From Rhizobium sullae (lineage in GTDB: Bacteria; Pseudomonadota; Alphaproteobacteria; Rhizobiales; Rhizobiaceae): DNA of 39,943 bases. Below are positions 8,295 through 17,480 of this stretch, piece after piece; the stretch's first letter is position 1, and each line of letters begins with the position of its first letter. Both the position numbers and the translations under genes were made by a program. The DNA lies in the NCBI RefSeq assembly GCF_900169785.1, contig NZ_FWER01000054.1, positions 1 through 39,943 on the forward strand, in the 5' to 3' direction. The notes under the pieces are model-generated. The model had not been told where the DNA came from and ran no database searches. It worked only from the letters and a program-made list of their open reading frames with translations.

Positions 8295-9340
8295 CCGGCG
8301 ATCTCCCGGTCGTAGCGGGCCTGCCATTTTGCGCGGTTGGCGTTGATGTAATCCCAGTCGAAATCGACGAGCTGGCTGACCTGGCTTTCACCGACGACGA
8401 GCTTCTTCTTCAGGTCGTCCGGAAGGGTGATGTTGTTGACCGTCGGCGAATAGTAGATCTCGCGGGCATAGGCGAGCATGCAGGGCTCGGAAAGGTGCAG
8501 GTTGATCCATTCCTCGGCAAGCTTCTGGTTCTTCGTGCCGACGGTGATGCAAGCGACGTTCATCGAAAGCGCCTGGCCTTCGGACGGAGCGGCGATCGCG
8601 ATGTTCGGGTTGCGGCTTTCCACGTAGGACTGAGTGAAGCTGCCGAACTCGACGGAAAGGTCGGCGAGCTTCTGGTCGAACATTTCGAAGAGCTGCGCCT
8701 GGCTCGCCTGGATGGCGGCGAAGGGCTTCAGCTGCTTCACCTTGTCGACGACCATGTCGAAGTCCTTCTCGGTGCCGCCGAAGGCCCGGGCGGTCATCAT
8801 CAGGGCCGAGATGCCTTCGGCGCCGAGGCCGTCCGGCCAGGCGATGCGGCCCTTCCATTCCGGGTTCCACATGTCCTTCCACGAGGTGATGGGCTTGGAG
8901 GCCTTGGTCTTGTCGTAGACGATGGTGCAGGGGTTGAAGGCGACGCCATAGCCGCCCTTTCGCGCGCTCGGATAAAGCGCCTCGAAATTCTTGACCGCCG
9001 CGGTCGGCTCCTGGGTCACGCCATCCTTCACCGCCTGGCGGCTTTCGAAGATATTCAGGTAGAGAACGTCGAAGCTTGGGCGGCCGCGCTCGGCATAGGC
9101 GCGGGCACGGCGGTCGCCGGTGCCGCCGAGAACGTAGCTGATCTTGCAGCCGTATTTCTCCACCAGCGGTTTTTCGACATATTCCTTGACGATGCGCTCC
9201 TGCGCGCCGCCCCAGATGCCGACGACCAGCTCGTCGCCCTTCTTGGGCTCCTGTGCGGCGGCGGGGCGGATGATGTGGAACGGTGCGGCAAGGCCAGCAC
9301 CGACGATCAGTTTGTTGAATTTACGACGCGAAATAGTCAT
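8291..9340 (-). CDS. ABC transporter substrate-binding protein (PotD-like), Tat signal
   Basis: Periplasmic solute-binding protein of 349 residues. The N-terminus carries a twin-arginine motif (SRRKFN, residues 4-9), a hydrophobic stretch (LIVGAGLAAPFHII) and a probable cleavage after PAAAQ, implying export in folded form. The mature part has the layout of extracellular binding proteins of the spermidine/putrescine/iron group (LVVGIWGGAQERIVKEYVEK, TIVYDKTK, WKDMWNPEWKGRIAWPDG). GGGGAAC lies before ATG 9340. It sits between the ATPase gene (33-bp gap) and the permease gene (overlap). The ligand is unknown; the neighbouring hydrolases suggest an ester or amide compound rather than a polyamine. 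Confidence 0.9.
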   Translation of the reverse strand: MTISRRKFNKLIVGAGLAAPFHIIRPAAAQEPKKGDELVVGIWGGAQERIVKEYVEKPLVEKYGCKISYVLGGTGDRRARAYAERGRPSFDVLYLNIFESRQAVKDGVTQEPTAAVKNFEALYPSARKGGYGVAFNPCTIVYDKTKASKPITSWKDMWNPEWKGRIAWPDGLGAEGISALMMTARAFGGTEKDFDMVVDKVKQLKPFAAIQASQAQLFEMFDQKLADLSVEFGSFTQSYVESRNPNIAIAAPSEGQALSMNVACITVGTKNQKLAEEWINLHLSEPCMLAYAREIYYSPTVNNITLPDDLKKKLVVGESQVSQLVDFDWDYINANRAKWQARYDREIAG

Positions 9341-9373
9341 CTGAGGTTCCCCTTGTTCGTTTAGATGCCCTGG

Positions 9374-10402
9374 TTAGATGAATGTGGCGCCACCCGGCTG
9401 TGTCTGGATGCTGCACGACGTCCCGACGGGCGGCGGCGGCATATCCGAAGGCACGATGAGGCGGATCGTGCCGCACGCGGATTGAATGTCGGCTTCGTAG
9501 GTGTCCCCGAGGAAGGCCGCGTTGACGAGCGTGCCGGAGACGTGAAGCGGCCCCGGTTCGTCGGAAAGTCTGAGGCGGGAGGCGCGCAGCACAAGACGCG
9601 TCGCGCCTTCCGGCGCACCGTCGCAGGTCAGTCCCGGCGCGGCGAAGCGCCCGGCTTCTGTGCGGCCCTCGATCACGGTGCGGGCGCCGAGGAAGGAGGC
9701 GGTGAAGGCGGATTTCGGCCGGTCGCAGAGGCTGACGGGCGATCCGATCTCCATCAGCAGCCCCTTGCTCATGACCGCGACGCGGTCGGACATGGCGAGC
9801 GCTTCCTGCTGGTCATGCGTCACGAAGACTGTGGTGATGCCGAGCCGCTGCTGCAGCGAGCGGATTTCGCTGCGCATGTCGGCGCGCAGGTGTGCGTCGA
9901 GATTGGAGAGTGGCTCGTCGAGCAGAAGCACGTCAGGCTCGATCACCAGCGCGCGGGCCAGCGCCACGCGCTGCTGCTGGCCGCCCGAAAGCTGGCCGGG
10001 ATAGCGGTCGTAATAGGCGCCGAGGCCGACCGTATCGAGTGCGGCGGCGGCCTTCTCGCGGCATTCCGCCTTGCCGGCATGGCGCATGCGCAGGCCGAAG
10101 CCGACATTGTCGAGCGCCGTCAGGTGCGGAAAGAGCGCGTAGGACTGGAAGACCACACCGATATTGCGGGTATGCACGGGACGGCGGCTGATATCCTCGC
10201 CGCCGAGGATGATGCGCCCGCTGCTCGGGCGGATGAAGCCCGCGATCATCCGGAGCGTCGTCGTCTTTCCGCAGCCCGAGGGGCCGAGCAGCGAGAGCAG
10301 TTCGCCCTTGGCGGCCTCGATCGTTAGGCCGCTGACGGCGACGGAATCGCCGTAGATGGCCGTCGCGTTGTCGAGGGTGAGGTAGTGCTTATTCGACGTC
10401 AT
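9374..10402 (-). CDS. ABC transporter ATP-binding protein (PotA-like)
   Basis: Cytoplasmic ATPase of 342 residues that powers the importer. It has Walker A (GPSGCGKTT, residues 40-48), a Q-loop (VVFQSYALFPHL), the signature LSGGQQQR at 138-145, Walker B with catalytic Glu (DVLLLDEPLSNLDA) and the switch His (VFVTHDQ). The C-terminal third resembles the TOBE regulatory domain of the PotA/UgpC group. ATG 10402 directly follows the CocE-family stop (TAGATG, no gap), so the two are translationally coupled. Confidence 0.93.
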   Translation of the reverse strand: MTSNKHYLTLDNATAIYGDSVAVSGLTIEAAKGELLSLLGPSGCGKTTTLRMIAGFIRPSSGRIILGGEDISRRPVHTRNIGVVFQSYALFPHLTALDNVGFGLRMRHAGKAECREKAAAALDTVGLGAYYDRYPGQLSGGQQQRVALARALVIEPDVLLLDEPLSNLDAHLRADMRSEIRSLQQRLGITTVFVTHDQQEALAMSDRVAVMSKGLLMEIGSPVSLCDRPKSAFTASFLGARTVIEGRTEAGRFAAPGLTCDGAPEGATRLVLRASRLRLSDEPGPLHVSGTLVNAAFLGDTYEADIQSACGTIRLIVPSDMPPPPVGTSCSIQTQPGGATFI

Positions 10403-12016
10403 CTAAACCTTGGGCATGATCAGGCGGGAACGGGCAGTTCCGCCGTGGTGAATGGAAATCGGGATAGGCCGCTTCGCCATGTCCGGCACGGATGCGAAGG
10501 GGCCGTTGCCGGGGTGGACTTCGAAGGCCTGCGAGCCGGCTCCTTGCAGCGAAAGCCGCAACGCATGGCCCGCCGGAACGGTCAGGCATACTGGCCGCAG
10601 CGAAATCGATGCGGAAGCCTGCTGAGCGCACTCGATCCGGGCATAACCGGTGGAGACGACCTTCGCTGCGCCGTCCGGCGTGACGAGCGAAAGCGCCGCG
10701 CAGAGGTCGCAGCCCGACGATGGCGTATGGATATCGACCTCGACCTTTGCCTCGCCGACGAAGGTCCTGCTGGTTACGAACGGCGCGCTGGTATAGACCG
10801 CCACGTCGGCGCGGGTATCGCAGGCGCTGCGGTCGACAAACCCGGCCGGCGTTCCGAGATGGCCGCCGATGAGCGGCGTCGGGCGGAAGGGGTCGTTGAC
10901 GAAGGTGTCGACGGCTCCGGCCGAGGGTTCGAGGCCGAGACGGCCATCGCTCACGGTAGCGGCCGCAAGGCCGGACGAGGACAGGAAGAATCTCTCGTCC
11001 GAGATATCCGGACGCGACGGGAGGTTCTGCCAGGTCCGGCTGCCCATGTCGAACAGCCGCATGGCCACGGGCCGCTCGCCTCTGCCCTTGAGGTAGAAAT
11101 CGAAGAACTCGACCTGCGCCCGATCGACCGAAAACTCCGCGGCCGGTCCCATGTCGGTGCCGCCGCTCATGCGGCTCCAGGGGACATGCGCCCACGGCCC
11201 GATGACGAGGTGGGACGTTTCGGGGTTTTGGGCGCGGAAGGCCGCGTCTGCGGCCCAGGTGCCCTGCAGCAAGAAGTCCGCCCAGCCGCCGGTATGAAGG
11301 GCCGGAATGTCGAGAGGATCGTACTTGAGCAGGGTCCCGGGAGAAACGGCATCCCAATAGGCCGCGTCATCCTCGATCCATTTGCACAGGTGCGAAAGGC
11401 CGGGCCTTTCCACGAGCCAGTCGTGCAGCGCGGCATCGCCCATGGCGCCGAGTGCCGCGTAGGTGGCGGCATCGCCGCTACGGGCAGCCTTCAGCTTGAC
11501 CATCTGCGCCGCCCAACTGACATTCACCCCGAAGCGGAACGCGTTGCCTTCATAGGCCCAGTCGTCGCGCGGCATCCATGAGCCCATGGACGGAGCGATC
11601 GCATCCGGCCGGCGGCTACCTTTGCCAGCGAGCGCAAGATATTGCGTCATCGCCTGGTAACTGAAACCGTAGAGGCCGAGCTTGCCGTTGCTGCCCGGCA
11701 GGTCGGCGGCCCATTCCAGCGTCTGGGCGCCATCCTCGGCTTCATGGATGAAGGCCTCGAAATCGCCGCCGGACTCGCCGCAGCCGCGCACGTCCTGCAC
11801 GACGACGACGTAGCCTTGCGACGCATACCAGGACGGATATGCCAGAACCACGGTGGAGGCGATGGCCCGCCCATAGGGCTGGCGCATCAGGAGTACCGGA
11901 TAGAGGTCTTCGTTCGCTGGCCGATAGATGTCCGCAACCAGGACGGTGCCGTCGCGCAACACGAGTTCGGCCCTTGTCGGTCCGATCACGTCATGGGGCG
12001 TCCGGTGGTGCATCAC
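10403..12016 (-). CDS. CocE/NonD-family alpha/beta-hydrolase (X-Pro dipeptidyl-peptidase-like)
   Basis: A 537-residue serine hydrolase of the CocE/NonD family, which includes cocaine esterase, alpha-amino-acid ester hydrolases and glutaryl-7-ACA-type acylases. The alpha/beta-hydrolase core shows the nucleophile motif YGFSYQAM (Ser119), a likely acid in GGWADFL (Asp247) and the base in GPWAHVPW (His277). QDVRGCGESGG at 74-84 probably forms the oxyanion region. The C-terminal part (about 330-537) matches the jelly-roll domain of this family. No signal peptide is visible, so it likely acts in the cytoplasm on imported substrate. It starts four bases after the creatininase-family stop. The exact ester or amide substrate is unknown. 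Confidence 0.88.
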   Translation of the reverse strand: MMHHRTPHDVIGPTRAELVLRDGTVLVADIYRPANEDLYPVLLMRQPYGRAIASTVVLAYPSWYASQGYVVVVQDVRGCGESGGDFEAFIHEAEDGAQTLEWAADLPGSNGKLGLYGFSYQAMTQYLALAGKGSRRPDAIAPSMGSWMPRDDWAYEGNAFRFGVNVSWAAQMVKLKAARSGDAATYAALGAMGDAALHDWLVERPGLSHLCKWIEDDAAYWDAVSPGTLLKYDPLDIPALHTGGWADFLLQGTWAADAAFRAQNPETSHLVIGPWAHVPWSRMSGGTDMGPAAEFSVDRAQVEFFDFYLKGRGERPVAMRLFDMGSRTWQNLPSRPDISDERFFLSSSGLAAATVSDGRLGLEPSAGAVDTFVNDPFRPTPLIGGHLGTPAGFVDRSACDTRADVAVYTSAPFVTSRTFVGEAKVEVDIHTPSSGCDLCAALSLVTPDGAAKVVSTGYARIECAQQASASISLRPVCLTVPAGHALRLSLQGAGSQAFEVHPGNGPFASVPDMAKRPIPISIHHGGTARSRLIMPKV

Positions 12017-12020
12017 GTCG

Positions 12021-12842
12021 TCAGCTCCTGTACATCGTCTTGTCGGTGATGCGGTCGAGTGGGAATTCGAGAACCTCGTTGATGAGCTTCAAGAGGTTGC
12101 GGGCGCTGCGCTCCACGTGTTCGCGGCCGCGTTCGGCGTCAGCGGCGGCGGCATTGCCACAGGCGCCGGAAGGTTGCACGTCCTGCGTCTGCCATCCGTA
12201 GCCGATCCGTCCTTCCGGCATCAGCAGGCCGCCCGCATCCTCAAGCTCCACGGAGACCGGCACGAAATCGTCGGCATACTGCATGTCGATCAGGTCGCGA
12301 TGCAGATGCAGCATGACGCTGGTTTCCGCCTCCCCACCATGAATGCCGTGTTTCAGTTCATGGGCACTGTAGAGATCGGAGAAATCCGCGCCGGCGCTCG
12401 CCCAAGCGCTGACGGCGAACATGCCGAGCTTGACGCGGAGTTCCCGGCAGACGATCTCCATCACCTGCGGCTGGCCGCCGTGGGAATTGACGAAGATGAT
12501 CTTGCGGCAGCCGGCCCGGTTGACGCTCTCGCCGAGCTCGAACCACATCTTCGCTAATGTCTCGTAGGTGAAGGTAAGCGTGCCCGGAAAGGCGGTGTGC
12601 TCGACCGACTTGCCGACCGGCATCATCGGCAGCACGAGGACGGGCAGATCGTCATCCATCAGCTCAACGGTGCGGACGATGGTGCCGGCATTGATCGCCG
12701 CATCGACGCGCACCGGCAGATGGGGACCATGCTGTTCGACGGCCGCGATCGGCAGGATGGCGACGAATTCTTCCATGTCGAACTCGGAAAAATCCTTCGT
12801 CGTGTGATCCCACCACCAGTGCGATTTCAGTTTCGTGGTCAT
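12021..12842 (-). CDS. creatininase-family amidohydrolase
   Basis: A 273-residue metal-dependent amidohydrolase of the creatininase/creatinine amidohydrolase family, which opens cyclic amides or cleaves small amide bonds. ATG 12842 is chosen over an earlier in-frame ATG because that one lies inside the ligase gene; AGAGGGGA lies about ten bases upstream. Metal-binding residues are visible: Glu36, His38 and Asp47 in AAVEQHGPHLPVRVDA, His121 in FVNSHGGQ and Glu171 in HGGEAETS. The gap to the upstream ligase gene is 16 bases and to CocE four bases, so all are in one operon. True creatininase activity is not implied; the family is broad. Confidence 0.88.
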   Translation of the reverse strand: MTTKLKSHWWWDHTTKDFSEFDMEEFVAILPIAAVEQHGPHLPVRVDAAINAGTIVRTVELMDDDLPVLVLPMMPVGKSVEHTAFPGTLTFTYETLAKMWFELGESVNRAGCRKIIFVNSHGGQPQVMEIVCRELRVKLGMFAVSAWASAGADFSDLYSAHELKHGIHGGEAETSVMLHLHRDLIDMQYADDFVPVSVELEDAGGLLMPEGRIGYGWQTQDVQPSGACGNAAAADAERGREHVERSARNLLKLINEVLEFPLDRITDKTMYRS

Positions 12843-12858
12843 GTTCTCTGGTCCCCTC

Positions 12859-14373
12859 TCAGGCCGCGGCTGCACGGGCGGCAAGTTCCGCCTTGGCGAT
12901 CTTGCCGGTGGGCGTCATGGGAAGTTCGGCGAGCGGGATGACGGTCATGAGGGAAAGGTCATAGGGCACCGAACCGGCGATCTTCGCCTTGATCTCCTCC
13001 CCATCCACAGGACCTGCGGCCTGTACGAATGCAACCGGCCGGGTGGTAATCGCCTTGTCGGGAACACCGACGACGGCCGCTTGCTGCACGCCCGGCACCG
13101 TGGAGAGCGCCTCCTCGACGTCGCGCGGATACCAGGTCTTGCCGCCGACCTCGATCAGTTCGGAACGGCGTCCGAGCATGGTGACGAAGCCTTGCTTGTC
13201 CATCGAGCCGATGTCGCCGGTCCGAAGCCAGCCACCCTTGAGCGTCTCGGCCGTCTTCTCCGGCTTGCCCCAGTAGCCCCACATGAAGCCGCCCCTGAGC
13301 GCGACCTCGCCGACCGCGCCGCATGCAACCTCGGTGCCGTCCGCATTGAGAATGCGCACTTCCTTGTCGGGAAGCGGTTGGCCGGCGCGGCGCGTCTCGA
13401 TATCAGCCGGATCGAGCTTCGGGAAACCGAGCGCGACAAAGCCGCCGAGCTCGGACTGGCCGTAGCTTTCGACGAGCGGCAGCTTCAGCTTTTCATGCCA
13501 GCCGGCCTTCAAGGTCGGCGGAACCGGTCCGCCGCCGGACATGCTCATGCGCAGCTTGGATGGCGTACGGCCTCGCACGGCTGCTTCGTTTAGGACCTCG
13601 GTGAGGATCGGAGGATTGGCAATCAGCATGGTTGCGCCGCGCGCTTCCAGCGCATCGAAGCCGGTCGTCTGGGTCCACTTGCCCATGACGTTGATGGCCG
13701 CGCCGCGGGAAAGCTGCGGCAGCAGGTTGCCGACGAGCTGGTAGGAACTGGAGAGCGCGCTTGGCCCGAAAGAGACGTCGGCGGCGGTGATCTGCAGCCG
13801 CTCGGCAATGCAGCGCGTCGCGCGGACGGTCGGTTCGTGCTTCAGGCAGGCACCCTTCGGCTTGCCGGTGGTGCCGGATGTGTAGGAAAGATGCGCGATC
13901 GCATCCTCGTTGCTGGGATCGGCGGGGAGGGGGAGCGCCGCGGCCATCAGGTCGGGGAGCGAATGGGCGCCTTCCTGCGGTCCGTCCATGCAGATCAGTG
14001 CCCTGACGCTCGGCGCGCCCGCCGCCGCCGTGTGGATCGGCTCCTTCATGTCATGGGTATAGACGACCACCGCGGGCTCGTGATCGGCGAAATAATAGGC
14101 AAGTTCGTCGGCAAATTTGACGTTTACGAGGGCGCAGATGGCCCCGAGGCGCCAGCAGCCGAACATGATGTTGAGATAGTCCATGCCGTTATGGGCAAGG
14201 ATCGTCACGCGGTCGCCCGGTTTGACGCCGAAATGATGAAGGGCCCCGGCGGCACGCTCCATGGTATCGACCGCTTCGGCATAGGTCAGGCTCCTGCCCC
14301 GGTCCACCCAGTGGAAACAGGCGTGGTCCGGATCACGGTTTGCACCGTCCAGAAGCAGGGTGTGCATTAGCAT
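12859..14373 (-). CDS. AMP-forming acyl-CoA ligase / synthetase
   Basis: A 504-residue member of the ANL adenylate-forming superfamily that activates a carboxylic acid through an acyl-AMP to the CoA thioester. It shows the P-loop YTSGTTGKPKG (164-174), the A5 motif ESYGQSE, A7 (GGWLRTGDIG), A8 (GRRSELIEVGGKTWYPRDVE) and the C-terminal catalytic lysine in PTGKIAKAEL (Lys491). GAGG sits seven bases before ATG 14373. It is the first enzyme gene of the operon, downstream of the LysR gene and a 132-bp spacer with a strong palindrome. The acid is probably released by the downstream hydrolases (inference). Confidence 0.92.
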   Translation of the reverse strand: MLMHTLLLDGANRDPDHACFHWVDRGRSLTYAEAVDTMERAAGALHHFGVKPGDRVTILAHNGMDYLNIMFGCWRLGAICALVNVKFADELAYYFADHEPAVVVYTHDMKEPIHTAAAGAPSVRALICMDGPQEGAHSLPDLMAAALPLPADPSNEDAIAHLSYTSGTTGKPKGACLKHEPTVRATRCIAERLQITAADVSFGPSALSSSYQLVGNLLPQLSRGAAINVMGKWTQTTGFDALEARGATMLIANPPILTEVLNEAAVRGRTPSKLRMSMSGGGPVPPTLKAGWHEKLKLPLVESYGQSELGGFVALGFPKLDPADIETRRAGQPLPDKEVRILNADGTEVACGAVGEVALRGGFMWGYWGKPEKTAETLKGGWLRTGDIGSMDKQGFVTMLGRRSELIEVGGKTWYPRDVEEALSTVPGVQQAAVVGVPDKAITTRPVAFVQAAGPVDGEEIKAKIAGSVPYDLSLMTVIPLAELPMTPTGKIAKAELAARAAAA

Positions 14374-14474
14374 CGAATTCCTCGCGTATTTTGCTCATTT
14401 GTTCGGCACTGAAGAGATCTGCCTGAAGCATGGGCAAAATTGATCGCGGGGTGAACGCCTGCAGCGTCAATAGT

Positions 14475-14500
14475 AGATATAGACACACGCTTATATATCT
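14475..14500. promoter_or_regulatory. 26-bp palindrome, candidate LysR operator
   Basis: AGATATA and TATATCT form a perfect 7-bp inverted repeat separated by 12 bases, lying only six bases past the LysR stop and about 100 bases before the acyl-CoA ligase start. AT-rich dyads of this size are typical LysR-type binding sites. A TTGACG element follows on the minus strand at about 14463-14468 and could be a -35 box. Regulation by the adjacent LysR protein is inferred from position. Confidence 0.45.
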
Positions 14501-14505
14501 CCCGC

Positions 14506-15489
14506 TCAGTACGCCGCGAGGAGCTCGGCCTTTGCGGGCATGGCGTGGAGGGTCTGGTCGAAACGGCGGGCGACGGAGCGGACTACGCCGCGCAGCCATT
14601 GATTGGCGCCGCTCGCATGGGCGCGCTCATGCCAGAGCAGATAGAGGTTCATCTGGTCAAATTCCCGTGGCGCTTCGATCAGCCGAAGCTGATTGGCCGG
14701 CGCGTTTTCGATGATGTATTCGGCATAGGGCCGGGCGGTGGTGAAGACGAGGTCGGTTTCCGCCAGGATGGCCGGGATAAGGGCATATTCCGGTACGGAC
14801 ATAGCGATCCTCCGCTTCATCCCGAGTTGCGACAGCCGGCCGTCGATCGGGCTGTAGAAGGCGCTCGATCCCGGCGTCGGCGAGACATGATCGGCATCGA
14901 GATAGGTGTGAAGGGTCAGCCGGCCGGCCCGGGCGAGAGGATTGGATCTCTGCACCACGCAGGCGATGTCGCAATGCAGGAGTGTCGTCGATTTCAGGCT
15001 TTGCTGCGGTGCCGGCCAGTTGCCGATCACAAGGTCCACCCGGCCCGCGCCCAGTTCATCGATCAGGTCCATTTTTTCGGAAGGAGCGAAGAAATCGACC
15101 GAAATGCCGGGCGCCTTCTGGCGGATGCTTGCGGCCAGCGGCGGGATGAGGAAGGCGCCGAAGCAATTCACGGCGGCGACGCGCATGCGGCTCTGGACCG
15201 CGCCAGGATCGAACTGGCTGGTCCGGTTCAGCGTGTTCTTCAGTCCTTCCAGGATGAGGCCGACCGAAACCATCACCTCTTCTCCCCGTTCCGTCAGAAC
15301 GAGTCTCTGGCCGCTGCGCACCAGCAGCGGATCAGCGAAGACCTCACGCGCTTTCTTCAACGATGCGCTGACACTCGGCTGGGTGAGGCCAAGCAGAACG
15401 GCAACCTTGGAAACGTTCCTCTCGGTGAGCAGGAGATAGGTTGTGTGGAGCAGTCGGACGTCGATCGACGGGTTGATATTCGCATACAC
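14506..15489 (-). CDS. LysR-family transcriptional regulator
   Basis: A 327-residue LysR-type regulator. The frame is open from ATG 15594, but GTG 15489 has a better site (AGAGGA eight bases upstream) and places the winged helix at the usual N-terminal position. The HTH reads VSKVAVLLGLTQPSVSASLK, followed by the wing text FADPLLVRSGQRLVLTERGE, as in NodD/PnbR-type members. The effector domain follows from about residue 95. It points the same way as the catabolic operon rather than being divergent. It probably senses the imported compound or a breakdown product (inference). Confidence 0.88.
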   Translation of the reverse strand: MYANINPSIDVRLLHTTYLLLTERNVSKVAVLLGLTQPSVSASLKKAREVFADPLLVRSGQRLVLTERGEEVMVSVGLILEGLKNTLNRTSQFDPGAVQSRMRVAAVNCFGAFLIPPLAASIRQKAPGISVDFFAPSEKMDLIDELGAGRVDLVIGNWPAPQQSLKSTTLLHCDIACVVQRSNPLARAGRLTLHTYLDADHVSPTPGSSAFYSPIDGRLSQLGMKRRIAMSVPEYALIPAILAETDLVFTTARPYAEYIIENAPANQLRLIEAPREFDQMNLYLLWHERAHASGANQWLRGVVRSVARRFDQTLHAMPAKAELLAAY

Positions 15490-15594
15490 GGCCGGTTCCT
15501 CTCGCAAGTGGATTGCGGGACGCGATGCAAGCGGTGTGCCACCCAAAGAACTTGCGTTGCTCGGGATGGTGTGCCCCCCGATTTCATCGGACAT

Positions 15595-16572
15595 TTCAGC
15601 TATTGAGTAATAATGCGCCTGGTATCCGCGCGACGTCTGGGTTCACCGAGTTTTACCGCCGAGGCCAGCACGAAAAGCAAGTAAATGAGAGAGCACCACC
15701 GTGCGAGAAGGTCTATTCTCGTTTAGATATCGGGGCGCAGGTGTACTTGGTTACGTCGGAACCCTTGAAAGGCGACGCGGCCATGGTTTCTGCCCTGCGG
15801 GTCACGATTTTATCGATCTGCGTCGCGCCCAAATTTTGCTCGGAGTCATTCAACGCCGCGACTATATCTGTGAAAATCTGTCTCGAGAAAAGAGAGTCCT
15901 GGATCTTGCGAGCTATGTGCAGGGCGTAAATGAAGGAATTTGCCACATCACCCGGACGCGCAACCTTCGCAAGCACGGCAGTTGACGCGAATCCCAAATT
16001 ATAGGCAAGCGCTCGAGTCTCGTAGGGGGTAGTTCAATGTCGGAGGTGGAAAGAGCGCAGTAACAGTGGCAAGCAACCACTGGCTGAGGAATCCTACTTC
16101 CAGAACGTCGGATAGCGCGACCAAGCCGGTGTGGTCCGCCAACAATTTCCTCGCAATCGGTTCGACTAGGATGGAAACACATCCAATTCCGCCACCACGG
16201 TCGTCCTCGAACTCCCCCTCGAATATGTTCACGCCGGGCCTTCATATCGACACGCTGAAGATCAAGAGCCGGGATTTTCAATGATGCTGAAGGTAGACGA
16301 CCGATTTGCAGTTCGATCCCTTTCAAGGCGAGGGCACTAACTATGCAACTAGCTCATCAGACGTTCGCCCGCTTCCGGTCTTGGTGTTCCCTGCCCAATT
16401 GTCCTAGGATCAAGGCAGCGAGACCTTCACATTTGCGGCGGCGGAGCAGATGTTACTGCAAATGGTGTTTGATTTGAGAAGATGCTTTGACGCCAAGCTT
16501 CCAGGTGCGGCCCGCCAACCGCGCAAGGTCGTCCCGCCTCCCACCACGAAGAGGATTGCATGAATTCGCTCC
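15595..16572. other. degenerate coding-like region, no intact gene
   Basis: Almost 1 kb separates the LysR gene from the SyrB-partner gene. Two adjacent minus-strand frames in different phases look protein-like: 15999-16232 (CVSILVEPIARKLLADHTGL) and 15713-15997 (NSFIYALHIARKIQDSLFSR). They abut at about 15998, as if a single gene had suffered a frameshift. Neither could be assigned to a family and neither has a convincing start. The remainder (16327-16572) shows nothing. Confidence 0.3.
15713..16232 (-). pseudogene. possible frameshifted unknown gene
   Basis: This combines the two protein-like minus-strand frames described for the surrounding region: 16232-15999 (start GTG 16232, stop TAA) and 15997-15713 (stop TAG). 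Codon use in both is coherent, and the frames meet without a gap, which suggests a broken gene of about 170 codons. I do not recognise the product. Confidence 0.25.
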
Positions 16573-17175
16573 TCAGATGGCTGGAGTTAACGACCAATCA
16601 AGCATCTTCTTGAGCTGCAAGTTCTGTAGATGGAGCTGTTCAGCCAGTAGCGTCTTGAGCCGCTTATTCTCTGCACCAAGGGCGGCCACTTCCTCCAGGG
16701 AAACGGAATCCCTAGCAGGGGCGGATTCCGCACTTGGGGGCTTGTTCCTCCCCATCGCAATGGGACCGCGCTTAACACGATTTCGAGGAGTCCCCGTTGA
16801 CGTTGTCCGAGGCTGCGGCCCTGGTTTACTCTCCGGCACCTGCGCAACAACTTCGGCGGCGAGAACGCTGGCCTCATGTTGATTTGGCACTTCACCGCCT
16901 GCGCCGTTGCCCGATGGTGTCGCCGTGCCTGCAACGTTGGCCTCAGCTGCGTGGTCGCTAGCGTTCCCCGGGTTCATCGGATCACACGGCATGTCTCGAC
17001 CTTGGTCAGGCGTACCGGGTGCTCCATCTGAATTGAACGGATGCGGCACTTTATCTTCCGCTTCGCGGGCGAAAGCCTTGAGATCAGTGTCACCCCAAAT
17101 TGAGTTGGTCCGGGCCTTCATCGCTCGCCGACCCGACTTGAATTCAACAACGAATTTCCGTTGTGACGTTTTCAT
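16573..17175 (-). CDS. SyrB-associated regulator-like protein with C-terminal coiled coil (200 aa)
   Basis: The 200-residue product begins KTSQRKFVVEFKSGRR, then SIWGDTDLKAFAREAED. I recall this N-terminus from rhizobial hypothetical proteins found next to SyrB-type genes. The middle (about 45-150) is low-complexity, rich in Pro, Gly, Ala and Thr, and probably disordered. The C-terminus carries a heptad-like coiled coil (EEVAALGAENKRLKTLLAEQ) similar to the SyrB tail. AAGG precedes ATG 17175. It is co-directional with the SyrB-like gene 305 bp upstream; that gap holds an AT-rich TATATATA stretch (about 17250-17258) but no gene. A partnership through the coiled coils is speculation. Confidence 0.6.
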   Translation of the reverse strand: MKTSQRKFVVEFKSGRRAMKARTNSIWGDTDLKAFAREAEDKVPHPFNSDGAPGTPDQGRDMPCDPMNPGNASDHAAEANVAGTATPSGNGAGGEVPNQHEASVLAAEVVAQVPESKPGPQPRTTSTGTPRNRVKRGPIAMGRNKPPSAESAPARDSVSLEEVAALGAENKRLKTLLAEQLHLQNLQLKKMLDWSLTPAI

Positions 17176-17480
17176 ATAATTTCAACCTTAAGCAACTCGT
17201 AGCACAGCCAGCGCCGACTGGCGCCACTGCGTTCCTGCCAGGCGGGGCCTATATATATCGCCTCACCGGGCGCTGCAACTGGCCAGCGCGCGCGACAACG
17301 ACCCATACTTCGCGTCGACAACCCCGTAGTAAACGACCTTTTGAGGCGCTATCCGCAGGAAACATTCGCGCCAGCAATCTCACCTCAAGGGCGGGATTGG
17401 AGGCGAGCCAGACCTTTGAAGTTAGGCAAGACCGGGCGGTCAATCGACAAAATGACCGCCTGCACGGCCTCGTTGCTGGA

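Noticed and set aside
8495..9364. 289-codon plus-strand open frame
   Set aside because: It is antisense to the binding-protein gene, which has a signal peptide and clear family motifs.
10385..11581. 398-codon plus-strand open frame
   Set aside because: It is antisense to the CocE-family gene, which carries an intact catalytic triad.
15729..15754. Minus-strand GTAACC-N16-CGAT, near match to the sigma-F-like motif
   Set aside because: It lies inside a coding-like frame about 240 bases before the LysR start and differs in the -10-like box. One such near match is expected by chance.
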